Shown here: piece after piece, positions 9,060-18,489 of the stretch
Layout: every line of letters starts with the position of its first letter
Position numbering within the stretch: position 1 is the first letter of the stretch
NCBI RefSeq assembly: GCF_008041935.1
Contig: NZ_VKAC01000003.1
Location: forward strand, 248,001-312,000
Source: Quadrisphaera setariae
Lineage (GTDB): Bacteria; Actinomycetota; Actinomycetes; Actinomycetales; Quadrisphaeraceae
Direction: 5' to 3'
Length of the DNA: 64,000 nucleotides
Notes under the pieces: model-generated
Seen by the model: only the letters and a program-made list of their open reading frames with translations
What the model was told of the DNA's origin: nothing
Database searches by the model: none
Made by a program: the position numbers and the translations under genes

Positions 9060-10139
9060 TCACATCCCGGCGGACGGGAGGGCGATCCGCAGCACCTGCG
9101 TGTCCCCGTCGCGCTCCTGGGCGACGCTGGCGCGGTAGGCCGGGTCCTGCGCGGTCAGCTGCCGCTGCAGCAGCGCCAGCGCGTCCGGGTCGGCGCCGAC
9201 GGCCCGCCCGTCGACACCGTCGAGCACCACCGTGCGCAGCGGTTCGCTCCCGCCGTTGGACGGCAGGTCCGCCACCGACAGCGGCTGCTGGACGGCGAGC
9301 TGCACCAGGAGCGCGGCCAGCCGCAGGTCGACCTGCTCCGTGCTCAGCGCCTCGCGGGCCCGGGGGGAGAAGTCCAGCCGCGAGTTGCGCTGCAGCTCCG
9401 CCAGGGCCGCGGGGTCCGCCGGCGTCGCGGTCGCCCGGGGCGGCGCGGACGTCACCGGCGGCGACGTGGTCAGGTCCTCACCCGCGGCCAGGGGGACCAC
9501 CGGCTCGTCGGTGGGGCCGGCGCCCTCCAGCTCGCGGACCTCCACGCGCCCGTCGCCGTCGCCGAACGCCGCCACGACGCGCGAGGACGCCAGGGCCCGG
9601 GCCGCCCAGCTCCCCGGTGCGGCCTCGGTGCGCAGCGCCGGCCCCGCCACCACCCACCTCGCGCCGAGCTGGCCGCCCGCCGCAGCGGTCGGAGCGGGCA
9701 CGAGGCGGGAGGCCAGCTGGGCGGACGTGGCGACCTCGTCGTACAGCTCCGGGTCGACGGCGACCCCGCCCCCTTGGGGCGCCTGGCCCGCCAGCCACAG
9801 CGCCGCGGCCTGCGCCGCCCCCTGCACCGACCCCTGGGCCGAGAGCTGGGACGAGGTCGACGGCCGTCCACCCCCACCGGTCGCCCCGGTGCTCGTCCCG
9901 GCGGAGGTCGTGGTGCCCGGCGCCGTCGGTGCTGCGCCCGTGCTCGCAGCGTCGCGGCCTGGCGGCTGGCGCAGGACGAGCACGGCCAGGACGGCGGCTG
10001 CGGCGACGGCGAGCACCAGGGAGAGCGCCAGAGCGCGACGGCGCACCGCAGCCCGCCGTGGAGCGCGGTGACGGCCGTGGTCCGGCGCCGGGTGCGGCGG
10101 TTCGGCCCGCTGGGCCTCCGGGGCCCGTGGGTCGGACAT
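9060..10139 (-). CDS. Single-pass membrane protein with extracytoplasmic domain, unknown family
   Basis: A 359-residue protein I do not recognise. The N-terminal ~38 residues are polar and Arg-rich, then comes one hydrophobic helix (LALSLVLAVAAAAVLAVLVL), then a Thr/Ser/Gly/Pro linker of about 40 residues, then a folded Ala/Leu-rich domain reaching the end. The topology is N-in with a C-terminal extracellular domain. The ATG at 10139 is preceded by GGAGG at good spacing. It is divergent from the NYN-domain gene and lies head-to-tail upstream of the DUF4397/sortase pair with ~120 bases between them, so co-transcription is possible but not shown. Confidence 0.7.
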   Translation of the reverse strand: MSDPRAPEAQRAEPPHPAPDHGRHRAPRRAAVRRRALALSLVLAVAAAAVLAVLVLRQPPGRDAASTGAAPTAPGTTTSAGTSTGATGGGGRPSTSSQLSAQGSVQGAAQAAALWLAGQAPQGGGVAVDPELYDEVATSAQLASRLVPAPTAAAGGQLGARWVVAGPALRTEAAPGSWAARALASSRVVAAFGDGDGRVEVRELEGAGPTDEPVVPLAAGEDLTTSPPVTSAPPRATATPADPAALAELQRNSRLDFSPRAREALSTEQVDLRLAALLVQLAVQQPLSVADLPSNGGSEPLRTVVLDGVDGRAVGADPDALALLQRQLTAQDPAYRASVAQERDGDTQVLRIALPSAGM

Positions 10140-10301
10140 CTCGGGCCTCCGTGGACGGGGTCCCCATCATCGCGCAGTGACCGACCGGTGGCACGGCGTG
10201 ATCGACGTGTCGGGGGTGGCGCGCCGAGATGGGGGCCCGGGGACTCCCCTCCTGCCCCCGGGCCCCGGTGGAGGTTCGGCGCCGTCGGGTCCGGGGATGG
10301 C

Positions 10302-10307
10302 TACGCT
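10302..10307 (+). promoter_or_regulatory. -10 element of leaderless promoter (NYN-domain gene)
   Basis: TACGCT, six bases, then GTG at 10314. This element is the main reason for choosing 10314 rather than the in-frame ATG at 10350. Confidence 0.6.
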
Positions 10308-10313
10308 GCCTCG

Positions 10314-10901
10314 GTGGCAGGCAACGACTCCCCGGGTGCGGCGCAGCGGATGACGTACCTCCTGGTGGACGGCGAGAACATCGACGCCACCCTGGGGATG
10401 AGCGTGCTGGGGCGGCGGCCCTCACCGGGGGAGCGGCCCCGGTGGGACCGCGTGCGCGACTTCGCCGAGCAGGCCTGGGGCCAGCCCGTGCGGGCCCTGT
10501 TCTTCCTCAACGCCACGTCCGGCTCGATGCCCATGAGCTTCGTGCAGGCCCTGCTCGCCATGGACTACCGCCCCATCCCGCTCGCCGGCGGCCCCGGCGA
10601 GAAGGTCGTGGACCTGGGCATCCAGCGCACGCTCGAGGCCATCGCGGAACGCCCCGGCGACGTGCTGCTGGCCAGCCACGACGGCGACTTCACCGCCCAC
10701 CTGCGCCGGGTCCTGGAGACCGAGGGCCGGCGCGTGGGACTGCTGGGCTTCCGGGAGTTCGTCAGCTCCACCTTCGGGGACCTCACCGGCCGCGGCCTGC
10801 AGGTGTTCGACCTGGAGGACCACGTCCACGCCTTCACCGAGGTGCTGCCGCGCGTCCGCGTCATCCCGCTGGCCGACTTCGACCCCGAGCGCTACCTCTG
10901 A
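10314..10901 (+). CDS. NYN-domain (PIN-like) putative ribonuclease
   Basis: A 195-residue cytoplasmic protein of the NYN/DUF88 group, a PIN-like nuclease fold with acidic metal-binding residues. Visible acidic motifs: LLVDGENID near the N-terminus, KVVDLGIQRTLE in the middle, and LASHDGDFTAHL followed by GRRVGLLGF, the usual order of the family's conserved Asp residues. The RNA substrate is unknown. It lies just upstream of RNase E, separated by a 437-base leader region, so a shared role in RNA processing is tempting but inferred. The start is probably the GTG at 10314; the ATG at 10350 is the alternative. Confidence 0.85.
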   Translation: MAGNDSPGAAQRMTYLLVDGENIDATLGMSVLGRRPSPGERPRWDRVRDFAEQAWGQPVRALFFLNATSGSMPMSFVQALLAMDYRPIPLAGGPGEKVVDLGIQRTLEAIAERPGDVLLASHDGDFTAHLRRVLETEGRRVGLLGFREFVSSTFGDLTGRGLQVFDLEDHVHAFTEVLPRVRVIPLADFDPERYL

Positions 10902-11338
10902 GCCGCCGCCCGCGCGTCCACGCCCGCCCGTGGGCGTCCGGGGGGCGCGCGGGGGGACGTGCGGGAGACGTGCGGGGGACGTACGGGGGGCGGGGCGCAG
11001 ACGGGCTGGCCGGGTTGTGGGACACTGGCACCGGACGGCCGGCACATCACACCTGACGGCAGTCCCGACGACGACCTCGCCGCTCGTGGTGGTGGCCCGA
11101 CTCCGCGCCGCAGCCCCTCACCGGTGGCTCGCAGGCGCGCAGGCGCGCCCCGCGAGCGGCAGGGGCACCGGTCCCCCGGTGCCCTCAGGTCGCCGCCGAC
11201 GCCGGGCAGGACTGCGCCGGGGCCACGAACCCAGCGGCGCTCCTACCCGGCCACCAGACTTCCCCACCGCTCGCGGGCGGTGGGCCGAGCACCCGAGCAC
11301 CGGTGGTGTGGCCGGTACCCGGGGTGGACGGAGCTCCC
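10902..11338 (+). other. Long non-coding interval / probable rne 5' untranslated region
   Basis: A 437-base gap before rne. The first 100 bases are dominated by G-runs (10940-10945, 10951-10956, 10963-10965, 10974-10978, 10985-10990, 10992-10995) that include three tandem 11-base units (10955-10987). The rest shows only Arg/Pro-rich shadow frames on both strands and no convincing gene. A long leader is consistent with the autoregulated 5' UTR known for RNase E genes, but no promoter could be fixed. Confidence 0.5.
10955..10987 (+). repeat. Three tandem 11-bp units in a G-rich tract
   Basis: The units are ggacgtgcggg, agacgtgcggg and ggacgtacggg, i.e. one helical turn apart, within a tract carrying six runs of three or more G. 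Confidence 0.8.
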
Positions 11339-14300
11339 GTGAGCACCAGCAACGACGTCGACGACGACGGCACGACCGCCGAGGCGGGGGGGCAGCGGCG
11401 ACGCCGCGGCCACCACCGCGCGGTGTCGCGCCCGGCGGGGCCGCCCGCCGTGCACTTCCAGTCCGAGGCCGCGGACGTCGAGCGCCAGGCCGCCGCAGCG
11501 CCCGAGCCCGAGGCGGCTCCGGTCGGCCGCTCGACCGCCAGCGCGCTCCCGGTCTTCCAGTCGGCCGCCGCTGAGCCAGCCGCTGCCGCCGCGGAGCCCG
11601 CAGCCGCTGAGCCGGCCGCCCGGACCCCCCGCCGCCGCGGGACCGCTGCCGCCCAGGTCGCGGCGCCCGAGCCCGCCGTCCAGGCCGACGCACCCGAGCC
11701 CACCGCCGCAGCACCGGCCGCCGGACCCGAGGCCGAGCCCGCCGCCGAGGCGCCGGGCCGTCGGCCGCGCCGGCGCCGCGCCGCCTCCCGTCCCGCCGGC
11801 CCGCCGGTCGAGACCCCCGAGCCCCCTGCCGAGCAGACCGCCGGCTCCGCGCAGCCCGCGCAGCCCGCGGAGGTCGTGGGGTCCGCCCCCGCAGCCGAGG
11901 CTCCCGCCTCCGACGAGGCCCTGGCGGCCCCGGCGGACGGAGCGCCCGCCGAGGCCGGCGCCGGCGCCTCGGCAGACCCGCTCGGGTCCGTCGAGGCTGC
12001 GGCGGAGGTCGTCGAGGACGACGCGCTCGACGCCACCGCTCTCGACGGTGACGCGGCCGACGCCGTCGGCGCCGTGGAGGGCGAGGCTGCCGCCCAGGGC
12101 GACGACGACGCCGACGAGGACTCCGGCGCCGACGAGGACTCCGGCGCCGACGAGGACGACGCCGACGACAGCGCCGAGGACGGTGCTGACGAGGGTGGCT
12201 CCAAGCCGCGTCGCGGTCGCCGCCGTCGTGGTGGTCGCGGCCGCCGCCGACGCGCCGGCGACGACGGCGACGAGGCCGGCGCCGAGGAGGCCGCCGAGGG
12301 CGACGACTCCGCCTCCGGCGACCTCACCGAGGCGCGCGCCACCGCGGACGCCGAGGACTCCGAGGACGCTGACGAGGCGGACACCGGGGACGAGGCCGAC
12401 GAGGCGGCGGACTCCGAGGACTCCGAGGACGGCGACGCCGAGGACAGCTCCTCGACGACCCGCCGCCGTCGCCGTCGGCGTCGTCGCGGGGGTCCCGACG
12501 ACTCCGAGGACGCTGGCGAGGGCGAGACCGCCTCGACCGCCTCGACCGGCTCGACCAGCTCCCGGTCCCGGTCGCGCTCCCGCCGCTCCCGCAGCGAGTC
12601 CTCCGAGAGCGGTGGCGACGTCACCGCTGTGAAGGGCTCCACGCGCCTCGAGGCCAAGCGCCAGCGCCGCCGCGACGGCCGCGACGGCGGCAGGCGCCCC
12701 CGCGTGCTGTCGGAGGCCGAGTTCCTGGCCCGGCGCGAGAGCGTCGAGCGGACGATGGTCGTCCGCTCGCGCGGCGGGCGCTCCCAGGTCGCCGTCCTCG
12801 AGGACGGCGTGCTGGTGGAGCACTACTCGGCGCGCAAGCAGCAGACCTCGATGATCGGCAACGTCCACCTCGGCCGCGTGCAGAACGTGCTGCCGAGCAT
12901 GGAGGCCGCCTTCGTCGACATCGGCCGCGGCCGCAACGCCGTGCTGTACGCCGGCGAGGTCGACTGGGAGGCCGCCGGTCTGTCCGGCCAGGCCAAGAAG
13001 ATCGAGTCCGCGCTGAAGTCGGGCGACCCGGTGCTGGTGCAGGTCACCAAGGACCCGATCGGCCACAAGGGCGCCCGCCTCACCAGCCAGGTCTCCCTGC
13101 CCGGCCGCTACCTCGTGTACGTGCCCGGCGGCACCATGACCGGCATCTCCCGCAAGCTGCCCGACACCGAGCGCTCTCGGCTGAAGTCGATCCTCAAGGA
13201 GGTCGTCCCCGAGGACGCCGGCGTCATCGTGCGCACGGCAGCCGAGGGCGCCAGCGAGGAGGAGCTGCGGCGCGACGTCGAGCGGCTCACCGCGCAGTGG
13301 GAGGAGATCTCCGCGCGGGCCAAGCAGGTCACCCCGCCCACGCTCCTGCACGGCGAGCCCGACCTGGTCATCAAGGTGGTCCGAGACGTCTTCAACGAAG
13401 ACTTCGCCCACCTCGTGGTGGAGGGCGAGGAGGCGTGGAGCTCCATCAGGCCCTACGTCGACTCCGTGGCCCCCGACCTCGCCGAGCGCGTCAGCCGCTG
13501 GGACGTCGACGGCCGCGAGGGCAGCGCCTTCGCCCACCACCGCATCGACGAGCAGATCGCCAAGGCCCTCGAGCGCAAGGTGTGGCTGCCCTCCGGCGGC
13601 TCCCTCGTCATCGACAGGACCGAGGCCATGACCGTGGTCGACGTCAACACGGGCCGCTTCACGGGCTCGGGGGGCAACCTCGAGGAGACGGTCACCCGCA
13701 ACAACCTCGAGGCGGCCGAAGAGATCGTGCGCCAGCTGCGGCTGCGCGACATCGGCGGCATCGTCGTCGTCGACTTCATCGACATGGTGCTCGAGTCCAA
13801 CCGCGACCTCGTGCTGCGGCGCCTCGTCGAGTGCCTGGGCCGCGACAGGTCCAAGCACCAGGTGGCCGAGGTCACCTCGCTGGGCCTCGTCCAGATGACC
13901 CGCAAGCGCGTCGGGCAGGGCCTGCTGGAGACCTTCAGCGAGCCGTGCGAGCACTGCGCGGGCCGCGGCGTGGTCGTCCACGACGACCTCTCCGGCCACG
14001 CGGGCCAGGGTGGTCAGGGAGGCCACGGCGGCGGCAGCGCAGGGCACCCGCCGGTGCCCGCCCCGCCGCGCGGCCGGTCGGAGCAGCGGTCCGACCAGCG
14101 GTCCGACCAGCGGTCCGACCAGCGCAGCGCTGACAGGCCCGAGAAGGCTGAGCGCTCCGAGCGCGGTCCCCGCGAGGAGGCGCGCGCCGAGGGAGCTGAG
14201 CGGAGCTCGGCGCCCGAGCGCTCGTCGCGCGGTGGCAGGGGCGCCGACCGCGCTGAGCGGGCGGAGCGCTCCGAGCGCGCCGGCCGGGCCGAGAATGCCG

Positions 14301-14719
14301 AGCGCCACGAACCCGCCGAGCCCGCCGAGAAGGGCGACGGTGAGGCGCGCAGCCGCGAGGAGGCCGCGCGCGACGCCGTCCGCGAGGCCATGAACGGCAT
14401 CGCGCTCGCCTCCCTGCGCCCCGGCGCGCCGACCGACGCGGCTCCGGTCGCGCCGTCGCTGGAGGCGGCGGCGCTGCTGGCTGCCCTGGGCGGCGTCGAG
14501 GCAGCTGACGACGGCGCTCGGGTCGCTGAGCCCGTGGCCGAGGCCTCACCGTCCGCGGACGACGCGGCGCACGTCGAGGTGGTCGAGACGACCACGGTGG
14601 AGACCGTCGAGCTGGTGCAGCCCGAGGTCTCCGCGCCGCTGCTCGACGAGCACCCGGACCACTCCTCGGCGGCCGTCGAGGAGGGGTCCGACGGGGCGGG
14701 GGAGGGGACGCGCGGCTGA
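11339..14719 (+). CDS. rne: Ribonuclease E/G family endoribonuclease
   Basis: An 1126-residue endoribonuclease for mRNA decay and rRNA/tRNA processing. Residues 1 to ~430 are disordered: an Ala/Glu/Pro part, an acidic Asp/Glu part with repeated DEDSGA, and Arg clusters ([11 protein letters not shown]; a run of Arg near 12465-12489). The S1 RNA-binding domain begins near MVVRSRGGRSQVAVLEDG and contains LGRVQNVLPSMEAAFVDIG. The catalytic DNase I-like part has IDRTEAMTVVDVNTGRF, with the metal-binding Asp residues, and ends in the zinc link CEHC. The C-terminal ~260 residues are disordered, with four RSDQ-type repeats near 14084-14120. The GTG at 11339 follows GGACGGAG. The long low-complexity arms probably bind RNA and degradosome partners, by family analogy. 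Confidence 0.94.
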   Translation: MSTSNDVDDDGTTAEAGGQRRRRGHHRAVSRPAGPPAVHFQSEAADVERQAAAAPEPEAAPVGRSTASALPVFQSAAAEPAAAAAEPAAAEPAARTPRRRGTAAAQVAAPEPAVQADAPEPTAAAPAAGPEAEPAAEAPGRRPRRRRAASRPAGPPVETPEPPAEQTAGSAQPAQPAEVVGSAPAAEAPASDEALAAPADGAPAEAGAGASADPLGSVEAAAEVVEDDALDATALDGDAADAVGAVEGEAAAQGDDDADEDSGADEDSGADEDDADDSAEDGADEGGSKPRRGRRRRGGRGRRRRAGDDGDEAGAEEAAEGDDSASGDLTEARATADAEDSEDADEADTGDEADEAADSEDSEDGDAEDSSSTTRRRRRRRRRGGPDDSEDAGEGETASTASTGSTSSRSRSRSRRSRSESSESGGDVTAVKGSTRLEAKRQRRRDGRDGGRRPRVLSEAEFLARRESVERTMVVRSRGGRSQVAVLEDGVLVEHYSARKQQTSMIGNVHLGRVQNVLPSMEAAFVDIGRGRNAVLYAGEVDWEAAGLSGQAKKIESALKSGDPVLVQVTKDPIGHKGARLTSQVSLPGRYLVYVPGGTMTGISRKLPDTERSRLKSILKEVVPEDAGVIVRTAAEGASEEELRRDVERLTAQWEEISARAKQVTPPTLLHGEPDLVIKVVRDVFNEDFAHLVVEGEEAWSSIRPYVDSVAPDLAERVSRWDVDGREGSAFAHHRIDEQIAKALERKVWLPSGGSLVIDRTEAMTVVDVNTGRFTGSGGNLEETVTRNNLEAAEEIVRQLRLRDIGGIVVVDFIDMVLESNRDLVLRRLVECLGRDRSKHQVAEVTSLGLVQMTRKRVGQGLLETFSEPCEHCAGRGVVVHDDLSGHAGQGGQGGHGGGSAGHPPVPAPPRGRSEQRSDQRSDQRSDQRSADRPEKAERSERGPREEARAEGAERSSAPERSSRGGRGADRAERAERSERAGRAENAERHEPAEPAEKGDGEARSREEAARDAVREAMNGIALASLRPGAPTDAAPVAPSLEAAALLAALGGVEAADDGARVAEPVAEASPSADDAAHVEVVETTTVETVELVQPEVSAPLLDEHPDHSSAAVEEGSDGAGEGTRG

Positions 14720-14735
14720 CGCCGCGCCAGCCGCT

Positions 14736-14765
14736 TTGACGCTCGTGGTCCGGGATCCGTATCCT
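14736..14765 (+). promoter_or_regulatory. Canonical sigma-70-type promoter of rplU-rpmA
   Basis: TTGACG (14736-14741), 18 bases, TATCCT (14760-14765). It lies 16 bases after the rne stop and gives a ~165-base leader before rplU. It is the best housekeeping promoter in the window. Confidence 0.8.
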
Positions 14766-14841
14766 GGTCCGTCGGTGCGCTCTCGGTGCGCCGGTACGCG
14801 CCTGTGGCGCGCGCCCGCCGAGCCGCAGCACCAGCGCCGCC

Positions 14842-14871
14842 CACCACCGGCCCAGGCCGGTCGCGGTGGTG
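14842..14871 (+). promoter_or_regulatory. Hairpin in the rplU leader
   Basis: CACCACC (14842-14848) pairs with GGTGGTG (14865-14871), with a further CCGG/CCGG pairing possible inside. It lies in the predicted rplU 5' UTR and may be a ribosomal-protein leader structure; binding of L21 is speculation. Confidence 0.4.
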
Positions 14872-14935
14872 CGCAGGAAGACCAGCACCAGCCAGCACAG
14901 CCAGTCCAGCAGTTCCAGCAGAGAGTGAGCGACAC

Positions 14936-15241
14936 GTGTACGCCATCGTCCGCGCCGGCGGCCGCCAGGAGAAGGTCGCCGTCGGCGACGTGCTCGTCGT
15001 CGACCGGGTGGCGGGGGAGACCGGTTCGTCCGTCTCGCTGACGCCGCTCCTGCTGGTCGACGGTGAGACCGTCACCAGCGCCGCCGACGCCCTGGCCAAG
15101 ACGACCGTCACCGCCGAGGTCATCCGGGCCGAGCGCGGCCCGAAGATCGTCATCCAGAAGTACAAGAACAAGACCGGCTACAAGAAGCGCCAGGGCCACC
15201 GCCAGGAGCTGACCCGCCTGCGCATCACGGCCATCGGCTGA
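14936..15241 (+). CDS. rplU: 50S ribosomal protein L21
   Basis: A 101-residue ribosomal protein. It starts [17 protein letters not shown], the family N-terminus, and ends with the basic [23 protein letters not shown] segment that contacts 23S rRNA. The GTG at 14936 is chosen because it places the conserved YAIV at position 2; the frame upstream is the untranslated leader. It is driven by the promoter at 14736-14765 and followed 40 bases later by rpmA, the usual operon. Confidence 0.97.
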   Translation: MYAIVRAGGRQEKVAVGDVLVVDRVAGETGSSVSLTPLLLVDGETVTSAADALAKTTVTAEVIRAERGPKIVIQKYKNKTGYKKRQGHRQELTRLRITAIG

Positions 15242-15281
15242 CGCCGACCCGAGCACAGACAGACCCGAGGAGAGCACTGAG

Positions 15282-15545
15282 ATGGCACACAAGAAGGGCG
15301 CCAGCTCCAGCCGCAACGGCCGCGACTCGAACGCCCAGCGCCTCGGCGTGAAGCGCTTCGGCGGCCAGGTCGTCGGCGCCGGCGAGATCATCGTCCGCCA
15401 GCGCGGCACCCACTTCCACCCGGGCGACAACGTCGGCCGCGGTGGCGACGACACGCTGTTCGCCACGGCTGCCGGCTCGGTGCAGTTCGGCACGCGCGGC
15501 GGTCGCCGCGTCGTCGCCGTCGTGCCCGTGGCCGTGGAGGCCTGA
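15282..15545 (+). CDS. rpmA: 50S ribosomal protein L27
   Basis: An 87-residue ribosomal protein whose N-terminal tail ([17 protein letters not shown]) reaches the peptidyl-transferase centre. It has the [19 protein letters not shown] and [16 protein letters not shown] motifs of the family. The ATG is preceded by GAGGAGAG. It has no N-terminal extension of the type that needs proteolytic trimming in Firmicutes. It is followed by a strong terminator that separates it from obg. Confidence 0.98.
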   Translation: MAHKKGASSSRNGRDSNAQRLGVKRFGGQVVGAGEIIVRQRGTHFHPGDNVGRGGDDTLFATAAGSVQFGTRGGRRVVAVVPVAVEA

Positions 15546-15594
15546 GCACCACGCTGACTGCACGGGCCCTGCGCGACTGACGCCGCGGCCCACC

Positions 15595-15626
15595 GAGGGG
15601 GCGGCCGGAACACCGGCCGCCCCCTC
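15595..15626 (+). terminator. Intrinsic-type terminator after rpmA
   Basis: A perfect 14-bp stem (15595-15608 with 15613-15626) and loop AACA. No U-tract follows, as is common in high-GC actinobacteria. Confidence 0.8.
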
Positions 15627-15680
15627 GCTGCGTCCTCACCCGCAGGACCAGCTCGACCCGAAGACAGAGGAGGTGCCCCG

Positions 15681-17222
15681 GTGGCGACGTTCGTCGACCG
15701 CGTCGTGGTGCACGTGGCCGCCGGCAGTGGCGGCAACGGGTGTGCATCGGTGCACCGCGAGAAGTTCAAGCCGCTGGGCGGTCCCGACGGCGGCAACGGC
15801 GGTCGGGGGGGTGACGTGGTGCTCGAGGTCGACACCTCCACCACCACCCTGCTCGACTACCACCACGCGCCGCACCGCCGCGCCACCAACGGCAAGCAGG
15901 GGGCGGGAGGCCACCGCAACGGCGGCGACGGCGACGACCTGGTCCTGCCGGTGCCCGAGGGCACCACGGTCCGCAACGCCGACGGCGAGATCATCGCCGA
16001 CCTCGTCGGGCCCGGCACGCGCTTCGTGGTGGCAGCGGGCGGCCGCGGCGGGCTGGGCAACGCCGCGCTGGCCAGCGCGCGCCGCAAGGCGCCGGGCTTC
16101 GCGCTGCTCGGTGAGCCGGGTGAGGCCGAGGACGTCGTGCTGGAGCTGCGCAGCCTCGCCGACGTCGCCTTCATCGGCTACCCCAGCGCCGGCAAGTCCA
16201 GCCTGGTCGGATCCCTCTCGGCGGCCAAGCCGAAGATCGCCGACTACCCCTTCACCACGCTCGTGCCCAACCTCGGCGTCGTCACCGCCGGGGACGAGCG
16301 CTTCACGGTGGCCGACGTCCCCGGCCTCATCCCGGGCGCCAGCCAGGGCAAGGGCCTGGGCCTGGAGTTCCTCCGCCACGTGGAGCGCTGCGCCGCCCTG
16401 GTGCACGTCCTCGACTGCGCGACCCTCGACCCCGGGCGCGACCCCATCACCGACTTCGACGTCATCGAGGCGGAGCTGGCGGCCTACCCGATCGCCCCGG
16501 ACGCCACCGGCCCCGCCTCCGTCCCGCTGCCGGACAGGCCCCGCCTGGTGGTGCTGCACAAGGTGGACGTCCCCGAGGCCAAGGAGCTCGCCGAGCTCGT
16601 GCGCCCCGAGCTGGAGGCCCGCGGCCTGTCGGTGCTGGAGGTGTCCTCGGCGAGCCACGAGGGGCTGCGCCAGCTGTCCTTCGCGATGGCGGCGCTGGTG
16701 CGCCGCGCCCGTGAGGAGGCGCCGGAGATGCCCGCGCAGCGCGTGGTGATCCGCCCGAAGGCCGTGGACGACGCCGGCTTCACCGTGGCCCGCGAGGGTG
16801 CCCCCGGCTACGCGGAGGCGCAGGGCGACGTGGTGTTCCGCATCCGCGGCGCCAAGCCCGAGCGCTGGGTCCGCCAGACCGACTTCGCCAACGACGAGGC
16901 CGTGGGCTACCTCGCCGACCGGCTGGCGCGCCTTGGCGTGGAGGAGGAGCTGTTCAAGGCCGGGGCCGTGGCCGGCTCCACCGTGGTCATCGGGCCCGGG
17001 GACGACGCGGTCGTCTTCGACTGGGAGCCCACCCTGGTGGGCTCCGACATGGCCGTGGGGCCGCGCGGCACCGACCTGCGCCTGGAGGGCAGCGGTCGCG
17101 CCAGCCGCGAGGAGAAGCGCGAGCTGTACGAGGACCGGCGCAGCGCCAAGCGCGAGGCCCGGGAGGAGCTGGCCGACGAGCGCCGCGCGGGCATCTGGAC
17201 GGACGCCGGGGACGAGGGGTGA
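15681..17222 (+). CDS. obgE: Obg-family GTPase
   Basis: A 513-residue GTPase involved in late 50S assembly and stress signalling. The Gly-rich Obg fold (residues 1 to ~160) contains [15 protein letters not shown]. The G domain has G1 GYPSAGKSS (166-174), G2 DYPFTT, G3 DVPGL and an HKVD base-recognition motif. An OCT domain follows ([18 protein letters not shown]...) and then a charged C-terminal extension. The GTG at 15681 follows GGAGG. The stop overlaps the proB start as GTGA. Confidence 0.97.
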   Translation: MATFVDRVVVHVAAGSGGNGCASVHREKFKPLGGPDGGNGGRGGDVVLEVDTSTTTLLDYHHAPHRRATNGKQGAGGHRNGGDGDDLVLPVPEGTTVRNADGEIIADLVGPGTRFVVAAGGRGGLGNAALASARRKAPGFALLGEPGEAEDVVLELRSLADVAFIGYPSAGKSSLVGSLSAAKPKIADYPFTTLVPNLGVVTAGDERFTVADVPGLIPGASQGKGLGLEFLRHVERCAALVHVLDCATLDPGRDPITDFDVIEAELAAYPIAPDATGPASVPLPDRPRLVVLHKVDVPEAKELAELVRPELEARGLSVLEVSSASHEGLRQLSFAMAALVRRAREEAPEMPAQRVVIRPKAVDDAGFTVAREGAPGYAEAQGDVVFRIRGAKPERWVRQTDFANDEAVGYLADRLARLGVEEELFKAGAVAGSTVVIGPGDDAVVFDWEPTLVGSDMAVGPRGTDLRLEGSGRASREEKRELYEDRRSAKREAREELADERRAGIWTDAGDEG

Positions 17223-18463
17223 GCGCAGCCGGCGCTGACGCGGCAGCCGGCGCTGACGCTGCCGGCGACCGGCCGCGGCTCGCCGACAGGTCGGCCCTGG
17301 CGGCAGCCGGACGCGTGGTGGTGAAGGTCGGCTCGTCGTCGCTGACCCAGCCCAGCGGCGGCATCGACGACGCGCGCCTCATCGCGCTCGTCAACGCCCT
17401 GGTGGAGCGGGTGCAGGCCGGCACCCAGGTGGTCCTCGTCTCCTCGGGGGCCATCGCGGCCGGGCTGGGTCCGCTGGGCCTGTCGCGCCGGCCCCGCGAC
17501 CTGGCCACGCAGCAGGCCGCCGCGAGCGTGGGGCAGGGGCTGCTCGTGGCCCGGTACACCTCCGCCGCCGCCGCCCACGGGCTGACGGTGGGGCAGGTGC
17601 TGCTCACCGCCGACGACGTCATCCGCCGCACCCAGTACCGCAACGCCCAGCGGGCGCTGGAGCGCCTGCTGGGCATGGGCGTCCTGCCCGTGGTCAACGA
17701 GAACGACACCGTGGCCACCGCGGAGATCCGCTTCGGCGACAACGACCGCCTCGCGGCGCTCGTCGCCCACCTGGTCCACGCCGACGCCCTCGTGCTGCTG
17801 TCCGACGTCGACGCCCTCTACGACGGGCCCCCCAGCCGCGCGGGCTCGCAGCGGGTGCCCGTCGTCGCCTCCCCGGCGGACCTGGAGGACGTCGTGGTGG
17901 GCGGCTCCAGCAGCGGCGTCGGCACCGGCGGGATGACCACCAAGCTCGACGCCGCGGCCATCGCGACCGGTGCCGGGATCGCCACGGTGCTGGCGTCCGC
18001 GGCGCAGGCCGGTGAGGCGCTGCGCGGCGAGGACGTCGGCACCTGGTTCACCCCCACGGGCACCCGCCCGCGCACGCGCATGCTCTGGCTCGCGCACGCC
18101 GCGAGCCCCCAGGGGCGGCTGGCGCTCGACGCGGGCGCCGTCGCGGCGGTGGTGCGCCGGGGCGCGTCGCTGCTGCCCGCGGGCGTCGTGGCCGTGGACG
18201 GGACGTTCGAGGCGGGTGACCCGGTGGACCTGTGCGACGAAAGCGGCCACGCCGTGGCCCGCGGCCTGGTCAACTACTCGTCGGCGGAGGTGCCCGACCT
18301 GCTCGGGCGCTCCACCCGGGAGCGGCTCGACGCCCTCGGGCCCGGGTACGACCGCGTGCTGGTGCACCGCGACGACCTGGTGCTGCTGCCCCGGCGGAGG
18401 CAGGGTGGGGCCGCAGGCGCTCCCGCCGCCTCGAGCGGCCGGCGGGCCGCAGCGACGACGTAG
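17219..18463 (+). CDS. proB: Glutamate 5-kinase with C-terminal PUA domain
   Basis: Phosphorylates glutamate in the first step of proline synthesis. The 414-residue protein has a 30-residue Ala-rich extension with a repeated GADAA, then the amino-acid kinase domain ([43 protein letters not shown]) and a PUA domain from ~residue 300 ([23 protein letters not shown]). The GTG start overlaps the obg stop. The usual downstream partner proA is not here, so glutamyl phosphate reductase must be encoded elsewhere. The Ala-rich N-terminus arises from a 16-base direct repeat and may be dispensable. Confidence 0.96.
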   Translation: MSAAGADAAAGADAAGDRPRLADRSALAAAGRVVVKVGSSSLTQPSGGIDDARLIALVNALVERVQAGTQVVLVSSGAIAAGLGPLGLSRRPRDLATQQAAASVGQGLLVARYTSAAAAHGLTVGQVLLTADDVIRRTQYRNAQRALERLLGMGVLPVVNENDTVATAEIRFGDNDRLAALVAHLVHADALVLLSDVDALYDGPPSRAGSQRVPVVASPADLEDVVVGGSSSGVGTGGMTTKLDAAAIATGAGIATVLASAAQAGEALRGEDVGTWFTPTGTRPRTRMLWLAHAASPQGRLALDAGAVAAVVRRGASLLPAGVVAVDGTFEAGDPVDLCDESGHAVARGLVNYSSAEVPDLLGRSTRERLDALGPGYDRVLVHRDDLVLLPRRRQGGAAGAPAASSGRRAAATT

Positions 18464-18489
18464 GACCCTCTAGAGACGGAGACACCCCC

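Noticed and set aside
11185-14308. Minus-strand open frames of ~500 and ~1000 codons opposite rne
   Set aside because: They mirror the low-complexity repeats of rne and show no independent start signals or recognisable domains.
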